A program made the translations under genes and the position numbers. Positions 56,637-64,000 of a stretch of 64,000 nucleotides of DNA are shown piece by piece. The notes below the pieces were generated by a model. That model ran no database searches, was not told the origin of the DNA, and saw nothing but the letters and a program-made list of their open reading frames with translations. Numbering within the stretch: position 1 is the stretch's first letter; every line of letters starts with the position of its first letter. Source of the stretch: CAZGLR01 sp964526635 (GTDB lineage Bacteria > Zixibacteria > MSB-5A5 > GN15 > JAAZOE01); NCBI GenBank assembly GCA_964526635.1, contig CAZGLR010000001.1, positions 11,991 through 75,990 on the forward strand, read 5' to 3'.

Positions 56637-57869
56637 TTATAATCGTAATCGAAGCCGCAGTGCTGCGGAGAAATCCGAATATCGGTAAAATTCCCGATTG
56701 GACCGATTTTTAGTGTATTCGATATCAATGGCTGGCTCCAGCAGTATGCCATTGTGCCCCAGAATGGGCCGCTGAATCGAGATGAAATATCTCGTCTGCC
56801 AATCGCGCCGCCGATCATCGAAGGCGGCCTCGAAGAGCCGTTCATCATCCGGCTCAATGGTTTTGATAAATGTCTTATCCCAGTATCCAATCCCGATACT
56901 AATTATAGACTGTGGAACAAGATAGGTCTTTATTTCTAAAGTAATACTTTCACCATCCCAGAGGTTTGACCACGGCGCCAGAAAGCGGGCCGAATCGCCA
57001 TAGACTATCTGCTGATCATAATTCTGGAAGTTGCGCAGTGTGTAGATCACGCTTGCACCGGTACGCGGTCCAATAGGCCGCGACAAGCGCGGCGAGATGA
57101 ACCATACCCAGACATTTTCCCGCAGATTGGGGACAGCATCGATCGGCCAGGCATACAGCGGGATAGGGAAATCATAGCCCGGCGGTGTTCCGAAACCGTC
57201 GACAGCCGGATGCTTATACAGAAATGATGTCGTTGCCAGACCCGATTCAATATCCAGGGCATTGCGCAGCGGCAGTTTTTGATTAAATCCGATAAAAAAT
57301 TCAATATCCTGCCGGGAGACTGAAAAATCAGTAAGCCCACCGGGCCAGGTACTTTCCGTGATAATCGCATTCCAGTCGAGGTTGACATCTTCACGATTAG
57401 TGTAATTGGTCGATATGAAAGTGACCCCGCCACGAATTCTGGTGGCGTCAGTCACAACGAACCCGGCGGTCGCTTTGAGATCGGCGACGATGTTATCAAA
57501 ACGGCGAAATCCGGTATAGTATCCGGTACCGGTTATATTGCCTGAGAAGAGTAACGTAAAACGGCTGTCGTTCGCGGTGGGAATATATGTAAGCTGGAGG
57601 CCGCCGATGACATTGCTGAGCCCGATAATTTCCGGATAATATGTCTGTGCGGTCCTGATCTGGATTTCAAGAGCATCTGTGGGATATGTCTTGAATTGCA
57701 GGCTAAGATTGGAATAGCTGCCCAATTTGTTAGTGGAATCGCTGTAGAGATTACCGCGGAAACCACCGCCACCCTGAAACTCCAGGCTGTAATCAAGCGC
57801 TGAAAGAGGTGTGGTTAGAAGAACCGATAGAACGAGAATCCGAATAGATCGCAACAGGGCAATGCTCAT
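56637..57869 (-). CDS. Putative outer-membrane beta-barrel protein
   Basis: Start at ATG 57869, which overlaps the stop of the preceding gene (ATGA); the longer frame from 57968 would lie inside that gene. 410 aa. Signal peptide M-S-I-A-L-L-R to P-L-S-A. The remainder is an alternation of aromatic and polar residues in about a dozen strands, with no helix or known domain, and ends L-R-L-R-L-R-L, a typical last strand of an outer-membrane barrel (though a terminal Phe is lacking). I do not recognise a family. Translational coupling to the small Gly/Cys-tailed protein suggests that one carries or exports the other. Confidence 0.82.
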   Translation of the reverse strand: MSIALLRSIRILVLSVLLTTPLSALDYSLEFQGGGGFRGNLYSDSTNKLGSYSNLSLQFKTYPTDALEIQIRTAQTYYPEIIGLSNVIGGLQLTYIPTANDSRFTLLFSGNITGTGYYTGFRRFDNIVADLKATAGFVVTDATRIRGGVTFISTNYTNREDVNLDWNAIITESTWPGGLTDFSVSRQDIEFFIGFNQKLPLRNALDIESGLATTSFLYKHPAVDGFGTPPGYDFPIPLYAWPIDAVPNLRENVWVWFISPRLSRPIGPRTGASVIYTLRNFQNYDQQIVYGDSARFLAPWSNLWDGESITLEIKTYLVPQSIISIGIGYWDKTFIKTIEPDDERLFEAAFDDRRRDWQTRYFISIQRPILGHNGILLEPAIDIEYTKNRSNREFYRYSDFSAALRLRLRL

Positions 57870-58279
57870 GGACGGCAGACACCTCCGGCACATCCCCCGC
57901 CGCCACCGCTGCCGATTCCGAGCTTGTTGTCGATGCCGAAGGCTTCGCTGGAACAAAGGCCGAAACACCGCTGGTCAAGATATCGCGTATTGAATTTGCG
58001 CGCGCCGAACTTTTCTTCGGCGGTCTGAAGGTCCATCGTTACCGCAGTTGAACTGAAGATATCACCCAGCAGACTGGGTGTTTCCAACTCGGAGGCAGGT
58101 AGCATCGATGTGAATCGATCGGGGATACCATCGTTGTCGTTGTCGGCATCAATATCGTTGAGTCCGTCGCCATCGAGATCAATAAAAGCGGGAGTTATGT
58201 TGTCTTCTGCCAATAGACAGGTGCCTGGCAGGTATAATAATAACCCCAGGACTATATAAATCAGGTGCACCCCACGCAT
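57866..58279 (-). CDS. Small secreted protein with calcium-loop and Gly/Cys tail
   Basis: 137 aa; AAAGGA before the ATG; signal peptide of about 24 residues (ends L-L-A-E). A thrombospondin-3-like calcium stretch (about 32-55; D-L-D-G-D-G-L-N-D-I-D-A-D-N-D), a helical middle, then C-F-G-L-C and a C-terminal run of Gly with two Cys, ending G-G-V-C-R-P. Family not recognised. Four Cys in the last third, next to Gly, could bind metal or form disulfides. It overlaps the outer-membrane barrel gene by four bases, so the pair acts together. A peptide exported or processed by that barrel is one possibility, but there is no direct sign of it. Confidence 0.75.
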   Translation of the reverse strand: MRGVHLIYIVLGLLLYLPGTCLLAEDNITPAFIDLDGDGLNDIDADNDNDGIPDRFTSMLPASELETPSLLGDIFSSTAVTMDLQTAEEKFGARKFNTRYLDQRCFGLCSSEAFGIDNKLGIGSGGGGGCAGGVCRP

Positions 58280-58308
58280 AATAATAACATCCTTTGTGCA
58301 TGCGGCAA

Positions 58309-58331
58309 CTCCCGGCGGTTTACGCCGGGAG
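58309..58331 (-). terminator. Hairpin behind the candidate selenoprotein gene
   Basis: Nine-base arms CTCCCGGCG and CGCCGGGAG, loop of five, 11 bases past the stop at 58343. Only a short TT follows on the minus strand. Confidence 0.6.
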
Positions 58332-58342
58332 CTACTGGTACT

Positions 58343-59722
58343 TTAATAGACGCAGTTCGATCCCGGTTCAGGGCCGCCTTTAAAGACGAAGTTGATGATA
58401 AAGACACCATCGCCGACGTTGACATTAAAGTCGCAATTGGCATCTGCCCGATCAGTTGGATCGGGGGCAGGACCGCCTTTGAAGACGTAGTTGATGACAA
58501 AGACACCGTCGCCGACATTAATGCTGCCGTCATTGTTGGCGTCGCCGCGCGGATCAACGTACAATGGTCCGGCCTGGCGCCACGGGCTGGAGTCATCGAG
58601 TTCATCCTTGGTCTGAACCTTGACCTGATAAATACCCTCGGTAAAAGCATGGGTTGCTTCACCCATTTCGCCGGAGGCATAGGGACCCATCCAGTCAGTA
58701 ATGGTGCCATCATCAAAATCCCAGCGATACCATATCTGATGATTATCCTCATCCGTTCCCGTAGACGTGAACGTATATGACGTTCCCGCGATGCCGACGT
58801 CCGGTTTGGTCGGGACGGTCGGCGTATCCGGGGGTGAGTTGACAAACTGATTGTTGGTGACCATTACAATAACTTCAACTGTGGCATTCCCGAGCCAGCT
58901 TATTTCAACAGTCAAATCGAGATCAGCGACATCTTCGTCGCCACAACTCAGAATTCGGCTGGAATAATAGGACGTCTGGGGATAACCGCCGACCAGTACC
59001 TCGACGCCCTGGTCGAAATAGCAGGTTGGTACATAAACCATATTGTAGTCATCGACTACGGCACCAGCATAGCTGTTTTCGTCGGTAATCATTGCTGCGT
59101 AGACGAAGTTATATGTGCCGCTTTGCTTCAGAGTTTTTAATGCCGCACGGGCATTCGGGCAGTTCGGTCACCAGGTGGTGGTGCCTTCGTGCACCATCGT
59201 CGTATGTGTAGAGTTGCCTGTGGCAATGTCGCTGCCGGGAATTCCCGGCGTGGCCATCGCTGCCGCCTCGACTGGATAGGCCTCAAACGGATAGGCCGGT
59301 TCATCCGGATCAGAATACGCCCGGAATGACTCAGGATTCTGAATATAGGCAATGGCCGCAATATTGGTTTCCGTTATATCGCCATAGCCATAGGGCGTGC
59401 CATCCCATTGAATTGTATCCGAATATACACCCAGATACGGCAAATCAAGGGGAATGTCAAGGGCGACTCGCAGGAAGCCATAGTCGTAATTAACAAACCA
59501 GGAGTCGCGCCATCGTGATGTCGGTTCAACCATGTACACTTTGAGATGTCCGGTATAGTTTCCGGCCTTTTCACCATTCATGGTGGAGCCATATGTCACC
59601 GGGATGGTAAGTTTCGAATCTGGTGATTTCTTCAACGGCGTGGCATAATCGCCAGCGACGGCTGTGCCTATCAGCAGACATAGGGCCAAGGCAAAAACAA
59701 TCACCGCAAAGCGCTGCAGCAT
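58343..59722 (-). CDS. Candidate selenoprotein: secreted thioredoxin-like protein with PKD and dockerin-like tail
   Basis: One frame of 459 aa, broken only by TGA at 59170-59168. Signal peptide of about 23 residues (ends TAVA); an N-terminal part (about 24-175) that continues into a thioredoxin-like domain (about 176-275) where the redox motif reads W184-TGA185-P-N-C188-P, that is, selenocysteine in place of the first Cys. The cis-Pro loop expected for thioredoxins is present as V-P-T near 229. Then a PKD domain (about 315-390; W-D-F-D-D-G) and a dockerin-like pair (392-459) ending S-N-C-V-Y. The downstream half is well conserved and has no own ribosome-binding site at its first ATG (59092), which argues for readthrough and against two genes or decay. 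TGA is used as an ordinary stop elsewhere in the window (for example at 57866 and 32746). A periplasmic or surface thiol oxidoreductase is inferred. Confidence 0.8.
59139..59170 (-). promoter_or_regulatory. SECIS-like hairpin directly after the in-frame TGA
   Basis: Minus strand, after TGA at 59170-59168: AATGCC (59155-59150) pairs with GGCATT (59144-59139), loop CGTGC. The loop starts 19 bases after the TGA and has G as its second base. These values fit the rules for bacterial SECIS elements (loop 16-37 bases from the UGA, stem of 4-7 pairs, a G among the first two loop bases). Confidence 0.65.
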
Positions 59723-59888
59723 ACCAACCTCCTAATCTCTCGTACTCTGTTGGCACCGGTTGGTGGGTTGTCGATCGGTGCAAGTGTTGTCAGATAATAT
59801 ACCTGTTATCTCCTGATTGGCAAGAGGATAAATATTGTCATGATTGGTCCAAACCGGCATTTCCGGCTGGGCTTATGGTAGTAATGAC

Positions 59889-59909
59889 GGGGCCAAATGA
59901 ATCGGCCCC
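59889..59909 (-). terminator. Hairpin behind the third C25 gene
   Basis: GGGGCC and GGCCCC around nine bases, 12 bases past the stop at 59921. No T-run. Confidence 0.5.
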
Positions 59910-59920
59910 ATCGGCGGGAT

Positions 59921-62900
59921 TTATGGACAACACGGTGCCGGACCCGAATTGAATACGTAGTTAATAACGTAGACGCCGTCGGCAACATTAATATCGCTGT
60001 CGCAATTGGCATCGGCGGCCTCGAGCGGTTCGGGAGCCGGCCCGCTCTTGAAGATGTAATTTACCAGCAGGATGACGTCAGAAATGTTGACTTCGCCATC
60101 GCCACTGGCGTCTCCACAGATGTATGGCCGTTTGATTGTCAGTGTCAATTCCTTCTGATCGGCGCCATTGCAGGGATCGATTGCCTGTGCCGTGAAAATC
60201 AAAACGACCGGCGTATCAGTCTGACCGGTAATGACACCCTCCGGTGACAGGGTAAATCCCGTACCGTCAAGATCCAGATTGACATCAGACCAGGCCTTCT
60301 GGCCGGTGCCGCCGGCTACAGACAGCGTACAGGTAACCGGGGTTGAGATATCAAATTCGGGGAGAACATCCGAGGTGATAACAACCGGTGGATTGACCGT
60401 AAATGACAACTCCTGCGCCATGAAAGCCAAAGATTCATCGCTGACGCCGGCAGTAAAACTGATTGGACCTTCGATTGTCGGCGTTCCGGTAACGGCACCG
60501 GAAGACGATAATGTCAGACCGGTCCCATCCAGGCCGTTATCCATGTCTGTCCAGGTATGATTACCGCTGCCGCCGATTGCCTGGAGCTGCTGGCTGTAGG
60601 CACATTGTACTGTCCAGTCGGGCAGATCGGTGGTTACGATCGTCAACGGTGCCTGTTCGCAGACCTGGGCATAGACCATAAGATCATCGATATTCCAGCC
60701 GCAATAGGTCCAGCCACCATCGGTGGTCCCCATAGTGAAGCGGAGATAGACAACCGGTTCATTATCGGCATATGTTGAAACATCGAGTGTAACCGGTAGC
60801 CATGCATTGTCAGCTACTTCTTGTGTGTTTTCCCACACAGTGGTCCAGTTGGAGCCATCAGTTGAGATTCGAATATAGGCATGATCATAGGTCGGTTGTT
60901 CGACTCCCAGCCAGCGCATGAACGACAGCGTCACACCGGTTTTGTCGGAACAATCAAAGGCCGGGCTGGTCAGGTGGCGTTCCGGCATGTTATTGGTATA
61001 GTCGCCATTGAGATTATACCCATAAACATTTGCTCCACTGTACGCCGATGCTGGATCAGGGTACCCATAGCTGCCGCCGCTGCCGGTTGGAGTACCACGC
61101 GACCAGGTCGATGACGTTACAGTCCAACCTTTATCGGTTTCAAAATCATCCTCGAAAATGACCGCGGTATCGGTGACGATGTCAACCGTGCGTGGCAGGG
61201 CCGGATCGGGATCATACATGACACCCTCGGAGATTTCTTCGGCACTGATATAAAACTCGATCAGATCACCACAGGTAAGTTCAGGGAAAGTCGCCCGGTA
61301 GTGATTCGGACCGAGGATTTCCATCGGTTCGGCAACCGGCGCTTTGCCGTTAATCGTGTAATGGAATATACCGGTTCCGGGAACCGCCTGACCATCGCCG
61401 ATGTTTTCGATCAGCACTTCAAACGAAGCGGTTACATACGGCGAGATGATCTCGGGAATACCGTTGGGGTAAGTAAAACGAATTCCATCGGTACCGCGCA
61501 GAGCAATCGAGGGATCACCGAAGAGATTCAACTCATATGTGCACCAGCGCATGCAGCTTTCGTTGATGCGATACAGATTATCTTCCTTTGAATCCTGATT
61601 GGCCTTGCCGATTTCGACCATCATTTCGGTACCGGAGAAAATAGCATCCCAGAACTCGCGGTTGAAGCGCTGCGAGGGACCATCGGTGGAATTCCATTCG
61701 CCCCAGCCATAGCGGGAATTCATGACCACTGCAAAGGCGCCGCCATCGATTTTAATATTGGCGTATTCGGCCCAGCAGTCGGTGCCGTCGAGATGGCCGG
61801 CCAGGCAGGTCTGGGAATAGACCAGGCAATGGTCTACGTTATTGATCGACGCCGTCAGGTCGCTGTTGTAAAGTTTCATGGCGTAATCGGGACTGCCGTG
61901 GCCAAGGTGATTCAGGATATGGACATTATTGTTGATCTTGTTAATCAGGTCTGCTTTTGGCCAGGTGTAATCCGCTTCGTAAAGCTTGTCGATCTCGAAG
62001 ATGGCTGACGGGATACCGACCGTGGTATAGCCATGGGTGCTGCATCCGTCTTCCAATTCATTCATGGTATTGGCGGCATATTCAGACACACCGCCAAAAC
62101 CGAGATGTTCACCGACCAGCAGGGCTTTCTGCAGATAGGCGCTTGAACTGGCGACATATTGCAGAGTCTTGTTCACGAACCGATCGACCTCGGCCGTGTT
62201 TCCGGCCGCACAGCGACCGACATACACTTCGGCCACCATATCGACATCGCCACCGCCGGGACCATCGGTCGGTTCGCCATTTCGCGAGTCGCCATCGTAG
62301 TTCCAGGTGCCGTCAAGGCAGGCGAAATAGATATCGCCCGGCATATCGTATTCGACTTCGCCGCCGGGTGAAGATTCAACCCAGAGATCAATGGCCGGGA
62401 TGATGTCATCGTCGGCCCCGATAATGACATACTCGATACCGTTGGTGCTGTACTCATCGAGAATGTGTGCTCGGACAGTCGCCGGAGCGCTGCCGCCGAT
62501 GTCTGTGGTCAGATGAATTTCGGTGGGAAGCCCGGTGCTGTCGTGATAATTTTTAAGGGGCTGAAACGACGGCGCCAGGGCGCTGGTGGTGATAATCAGC
62601 ATACTATAGTTGCGACTACCACGCTTCTGCGCGGCATAATAGGATGTGACCGCGTCAGGATTATCGACCCGCTGCGAGACCGCCAGTTCATCTTCAGGCA
62701 AACCCCGGAACGTCTCGATCGTACGCGCTGCCGTTCGGGTCGTGATAGTCACCTCAAGTTCCGGCGCATACATGAGTTTGCCATCGGCCGGGAAATAAAT
62801 CGTCGGATGCAGCTTAATGATTGCCATCCGATAACCGCGATACACCTGCTCGCCGATTGCCTCGAACCGATCTTCCGGGAACGGCAGACGGGAGAGATAT

Positions 62901-63280
62901 ATCTCGGATTTTGGAGTCGGCACTTCCATCAGTTCCGGCTTTGACAAGGGATATGGATTGGCGCGTGGCTCGACCACGACACTTTCCGCTACCGTTTCCC
63001 AGACTGCGCCGTTTACCGAGACTGATTCGATTTCCTCGCCATAAGGGAGAAGGATAGTGGCGCCAAAAGCCGGAAGAGCGGGCTCGCCGGCAATGCCGGC
63101 ATTGGGAACATCCGGCATGATAATCCGATCGTACATGGTACCGTCGATCGATATCGATTTAATCTCGGGGCGTTCAAAATAATACGTTTGCGTGATTGTT
63201 CCGGCCGCTGAGGGGATTGCGGCCAAAAAAAGGACGGCGACCAGCAGGATCGCCGTGCGCAAAATACCATTACCTCTCAT
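59921..63280 (-). CDS. Secreted gingipain-type (C25) cysteine protease with dockerin-like tail
   Basis: 1119 aa; GGGAG six bases before ATG; signal peptide of about 26 residues (ends S-A-A-G). Propeptide about 30-185; C25 catalytic domain about 225-600 with H461 in N-H-L-G-H-G and C492 in S-Q-T-C-L-A-G-H. Then an Ig-like domain, a jelly-roll module with G-W-N-I-D-D near 875, two putative-Ig repeats with G-G-S-G and G-G-T-G, like those in the M14 protein at 7184, and a dockerin-like pair ending A-P-C-C-P. It lacks the F-P-F-Y adhesin module of the two larger C25 proteins. It is likely extracellular. A long leader of 220 bases with a double hairpin precedes it. Confidence 0.93.
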   Translation of the reverse strand: MRGNGILRTAILLVAVLFLAAIPSAAGTITQTYYFERPEIKSISIDGTMYDRIIMPDVPNAGIAGEPALPAFGATILLPYGEEIESVSVNGAVWETVAESVVVEPRANPYPLSKPELMEVPTPKSEIYLSRLPFPEDRFEAIGEQVYRGYRMAIIKLHPTIYFPADGKLMYAPELEVTITTRTAARTIETFRGLPEDELAVSQRVDNPDAVTSYYAAQKRGSRNYSMLIITTSALAPSFQPLKNYHDSTGLPTEIHLTTDIGGSAPATVRAHILDEYSTNGIEYVIIGADDDIIPAIDLWVESSPGGEVEYDMPGDIYFACLDGTWNYDGDSRNGEPTDGPGGGDVDMVAEVYVGRCAAGNTAEVDRFVNKTLQYVASSSAYLQKALLVGEHLGFGGVSEYAANTMNELEDGCSTHGYTTVGIPSAIFEIDKLYEADYTWPKADLINKINNNVHILNHLGHGSPDYAMKLYNSDLTASINNVDHCLVYSQTCLAGHLDGTDCWAEYANIKIDGGAFAVVMNSRYGWGEWNSTDGPSQRFNREFWDAIFSGTEMMVEIGKANQDSKEDNLYRINESCMRWCTYELNLFGDPSIALRGTDGIRFTYPNGIPEIISPYVTASFEVLIENIGDGQAVPGTGIFHYTINGKAPVAEPMEILGPNHYRATFPELTCGDLIEFYISAEEISEGVMYDPDPALPRTVDIVTDTAVIFEDDFETDKGWTVTSSTWSRGTPTGSGGSYGYPDPASAYSGANVYGYNLNGDYTNNMPERHLTSPAFDCSDKTGVTLSFMRWLGVEQPTYDHAYIRISTDGSNWTTVWENTQEVADNAWLPVTLDVSTYADNEPVVYLRFTMGTTDGGWTYCGWNIDDLMVYAQVCEQAPLTIVTTDLPDWTVQCAYSQQLQAIGGSGNHTWTDMDNGLDGTGLTLSSSGAVTGTPTIEGPISFTAGVSDESLAFMAQELSFTVNPPVVITSDVLPEFDISTPVTCTLSVAGGTGQKAWSDVNLDLDGTGFTLSPEGVITGQTDTPVVLIFTAQAIDPCNGADQKELTLTIKRPYICGDASGDGEVNISDVILLVNYIFKSGPAPEPLEAADANCDSDINVADGVYVINYVFNSGPAPCCP

Positions 63281-63490
63281 GTTACACTCCCTGACTTTGG
63301 CTCGATCAGGTCCTGACGGGGATTTCAGGACATTCCCGAACCATATGTATGTATCTGGCTCATCAATGTCGCTGCGGTCGCCGATGTTGACTCATGGCAG
63401 TCGAATACGGGGGCATCGGCAGAAAACTACTGAGGTAAATATTCCGCATATCACTTCAATATACATTAATCGGTTGATTTGTCTATATAA
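63281..63490. other. Leader of the third C25 gene
   Basis: No gene seen. AT-rich between 63420 and 63490, the likely promoter position. Confidence 0.45.
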
Positions 63491-63543
63491 AAGGCCGGGA
63501 GAAAAAGGCCAAAAAGTCAGTCTTTTTGAGCCTTGCCGGCCTT
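63491..63543 (-). terminator. Nested double hairpin with T-run
   Basis: Outer arms AAGGCCGG and CCGGCCTT enclose an inner stem CAAAAAG/CTTTTTG with AAGGC/GCCTT on top, and TTTTT follows the inner stem on the minus strand. It can end transcripts from the small open frame at 63561 or act as an attenuator before the C25 gene. Confidence 0.65.
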
Positions 63544-63560
63544 CCAAAGAGCCAGGCAGG

Positions 63561-63785
63561 TCAAAAACGGCCCGATCCCTCATAGACGATAATCGATGAA
63601 CGGACCACTGTCCCGATCATCTCCCCGAGATCGGGATGGATGTCCGATACAGCCAGGAATATGCCGATAAAAGTATCGTCGATTATATGTATGTTGTCGA
63701 GGGTCTTCTCGGCTGAAGTCCTTTTTGGATCAGAGGCCTGATCATGCCCCGCCCGAATGATAGTATCAATCAGATTGCCGGGCAC
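63561..63785 (-). CDS. Doubtful short open frame
   Basis: 74 codons from GTG, no ribosome-binding site, starting inside the T-run of the preceding terminator. The residue pattern (I-I-D-D-T-F-I-G, D-I-H-P-D-L-G-E-M-I-G) is protein-like and faintly recalls calcium-binding P-domains, so a gene remnant is possible. It is the only candidate in a stretch of more than 500 bases. Confidence 0.25.
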   Translation of the reverse strand: MPGNLIDTIIRAGHDQASDPKRTSAEKTLDNIHIIDDTFIGIFLAVSDIHPDLGEMIGTVVRSSIIVYEGSGRF

Positions 63786-63814
63786 AAAAAAGGGCCGGCT
63801 GCAGCCGACCCTTT
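63785..63814 (-). terminator. Terminator of the last dockerin gene
   Basis: AAAGGG(T)CGGCT and AGCCG(G)CCCTTT with one mismatch; six T follow on the minus strand. It lies 22 bases past the stop at 63836. Confidence 0.88.
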
Positions 63815-63835
63815 ATGGAGTATTTACCGGCGGCG

Positions 63836-64000
63836 CTATGGGCAGCAGGGCGCCGCGCCACCCATGAAAACGAAGTTGATAATATAGGTGGCATCGGCTA
63901 CGTTGATACTGCCATCGCAATTGGCATCTCCGGCACCCAATGGCGATGGCGGCGGCCCGCCTTTGAAGACATAGTTGATTACCAGGATGGCATCTCCGAC
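63836..64000 (-). CDS. C-terminal end of a secreted dockerin-like protein, 5' part outside the window
   Basis: 54 codons are visible, ending with TAG at 63838-63836. They are the greater part of the standard dockerin-like pair: V-G-D-A-I-L-V-I-N-Y-V-F-K-G-G, then G-D-A-N-C-D-G-S-I-N-V-A-D-A-T-Y and the terminal G-G-A-A-P-C-C-P. The catalytic or structural part of the protein is not in the window. Confidence 0.88.
   Translation of the reverse strand, partial: VGDAILVINYVFKGGPPPSPLGAGDANCDGSINVADATYIINFVFMGGAAPCCP

Noticed and set aside
58343..59092. Separate gene starting at ATG 59092
   Set aside because: It is in phase with the upstream frame, lacks a ribosome-binding site and would begin in the middle of a thioredoxin-like domain; readthrough at the TGA explains it better.
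58343..59722. TGA read as a normal codon through a changed genetic code
   Set aside because: TGA ends other genes here (57866, 32746), so a genome-wide reassignment is not likely.

Overview
The window looks like part of the chromosome of a Gram-negative, probably anaerobic or microaerobic bacterium of the FCB group; candidate phylum Zixibacteria is my best guess, by inference only. The grounds are secreted proteins with N-terminal signal peptides and C-terminal dockerin-like EF-hand pairs ending in Gly-Pro-x-Pro-x-Cys, a Bacteroidetes-type SdhCAB, a DUF5916-like outer-membrane protein, gingipain-type (C25) proteases and a flavodiiron protein. No phage, insertion sequence, CRISPR array, rRNA or tRNA was recognised. 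Two runs of ten N (31374-31383 and 43098-43107) are assembly gaps, each inside a gene.

Layout. 1-17.4 kb (minus strand): a Cys-rich secreted protein cut by the window edge, then a secreted protease island in the order C25, M14, M14, C25, every protease with a dockerin tail. 17.7-18.6 kb (plus): a periplasmic rhodanese and an alkyltransferase-like DNA-repair protein. 18.7-22.1 kb (minus): sdhC-sdhA-sdhB. 22.4-24.2 kb (plus): a serine hydrolase broken by one base. 24.5-28.3 kb (plus): a four-gene operon of HdrC-like, HdrB-like, Fe-S and fumarate-reductase flavoprotein subunits, preceded by two Rex-like inverted repeats. 28.3-34.4 kb (minus): flavodiiron protein, then a FHA-GAF-SpoIIE phosphatase coupled to a Ser/Thr kinase with TPRs. 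34.5-45.6 kb (minus): FG-GAP, thrombospondin-type-3, small dockerin, S74-chaperone fibre and C10 protease proteins, with a nitroreductase among them. 46-52.9 kb: DUF4097-like protein, a membrane protein of unknown function, a DUF5916-like outer-membrane protein and two tandem cohesin-like/dockerin proteins. 53.2-56.6 kb (plus): gatE-gatD, the tRNA-dependent amidotransferase known from archaea. 56.6-64 kb (minus): an outer-membrane protein with a small Gly/Cys-tailed partner, a secreted thioredoxin-like dockerin protein with an in-frame TGA in its redox motif, a third C25 protease and the end of another dockerin gene.

How it fits together. Thirteen genes end in the same dockerin-like tail, so most of the window encodes one exported set: proteases, adhesive or calcium-binding scaffolds and a redox protein, perhaps gathered on the cell surface through that tail. 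The energy genes (two different fumarate/succinate modules, a flavodiiron protein and possible Rex sites) fit a life controlled by redox state.

The most unusual items are: (1) the gene at 59722-58343, where TGA replaces the first Cys of a W-C-P-N-C motif and is followed at the right distance by a hairpin fitting the bacterial SECIS rules, making it a candidate secreted selenoprotein; (2) archaeal-type GatDE in a bacterial setting; (3) the Hdr-linked fumarate reductase operon with its paired Rex-like sites; (4) the dockerin-like tail with its near-invariant terminal Cys.
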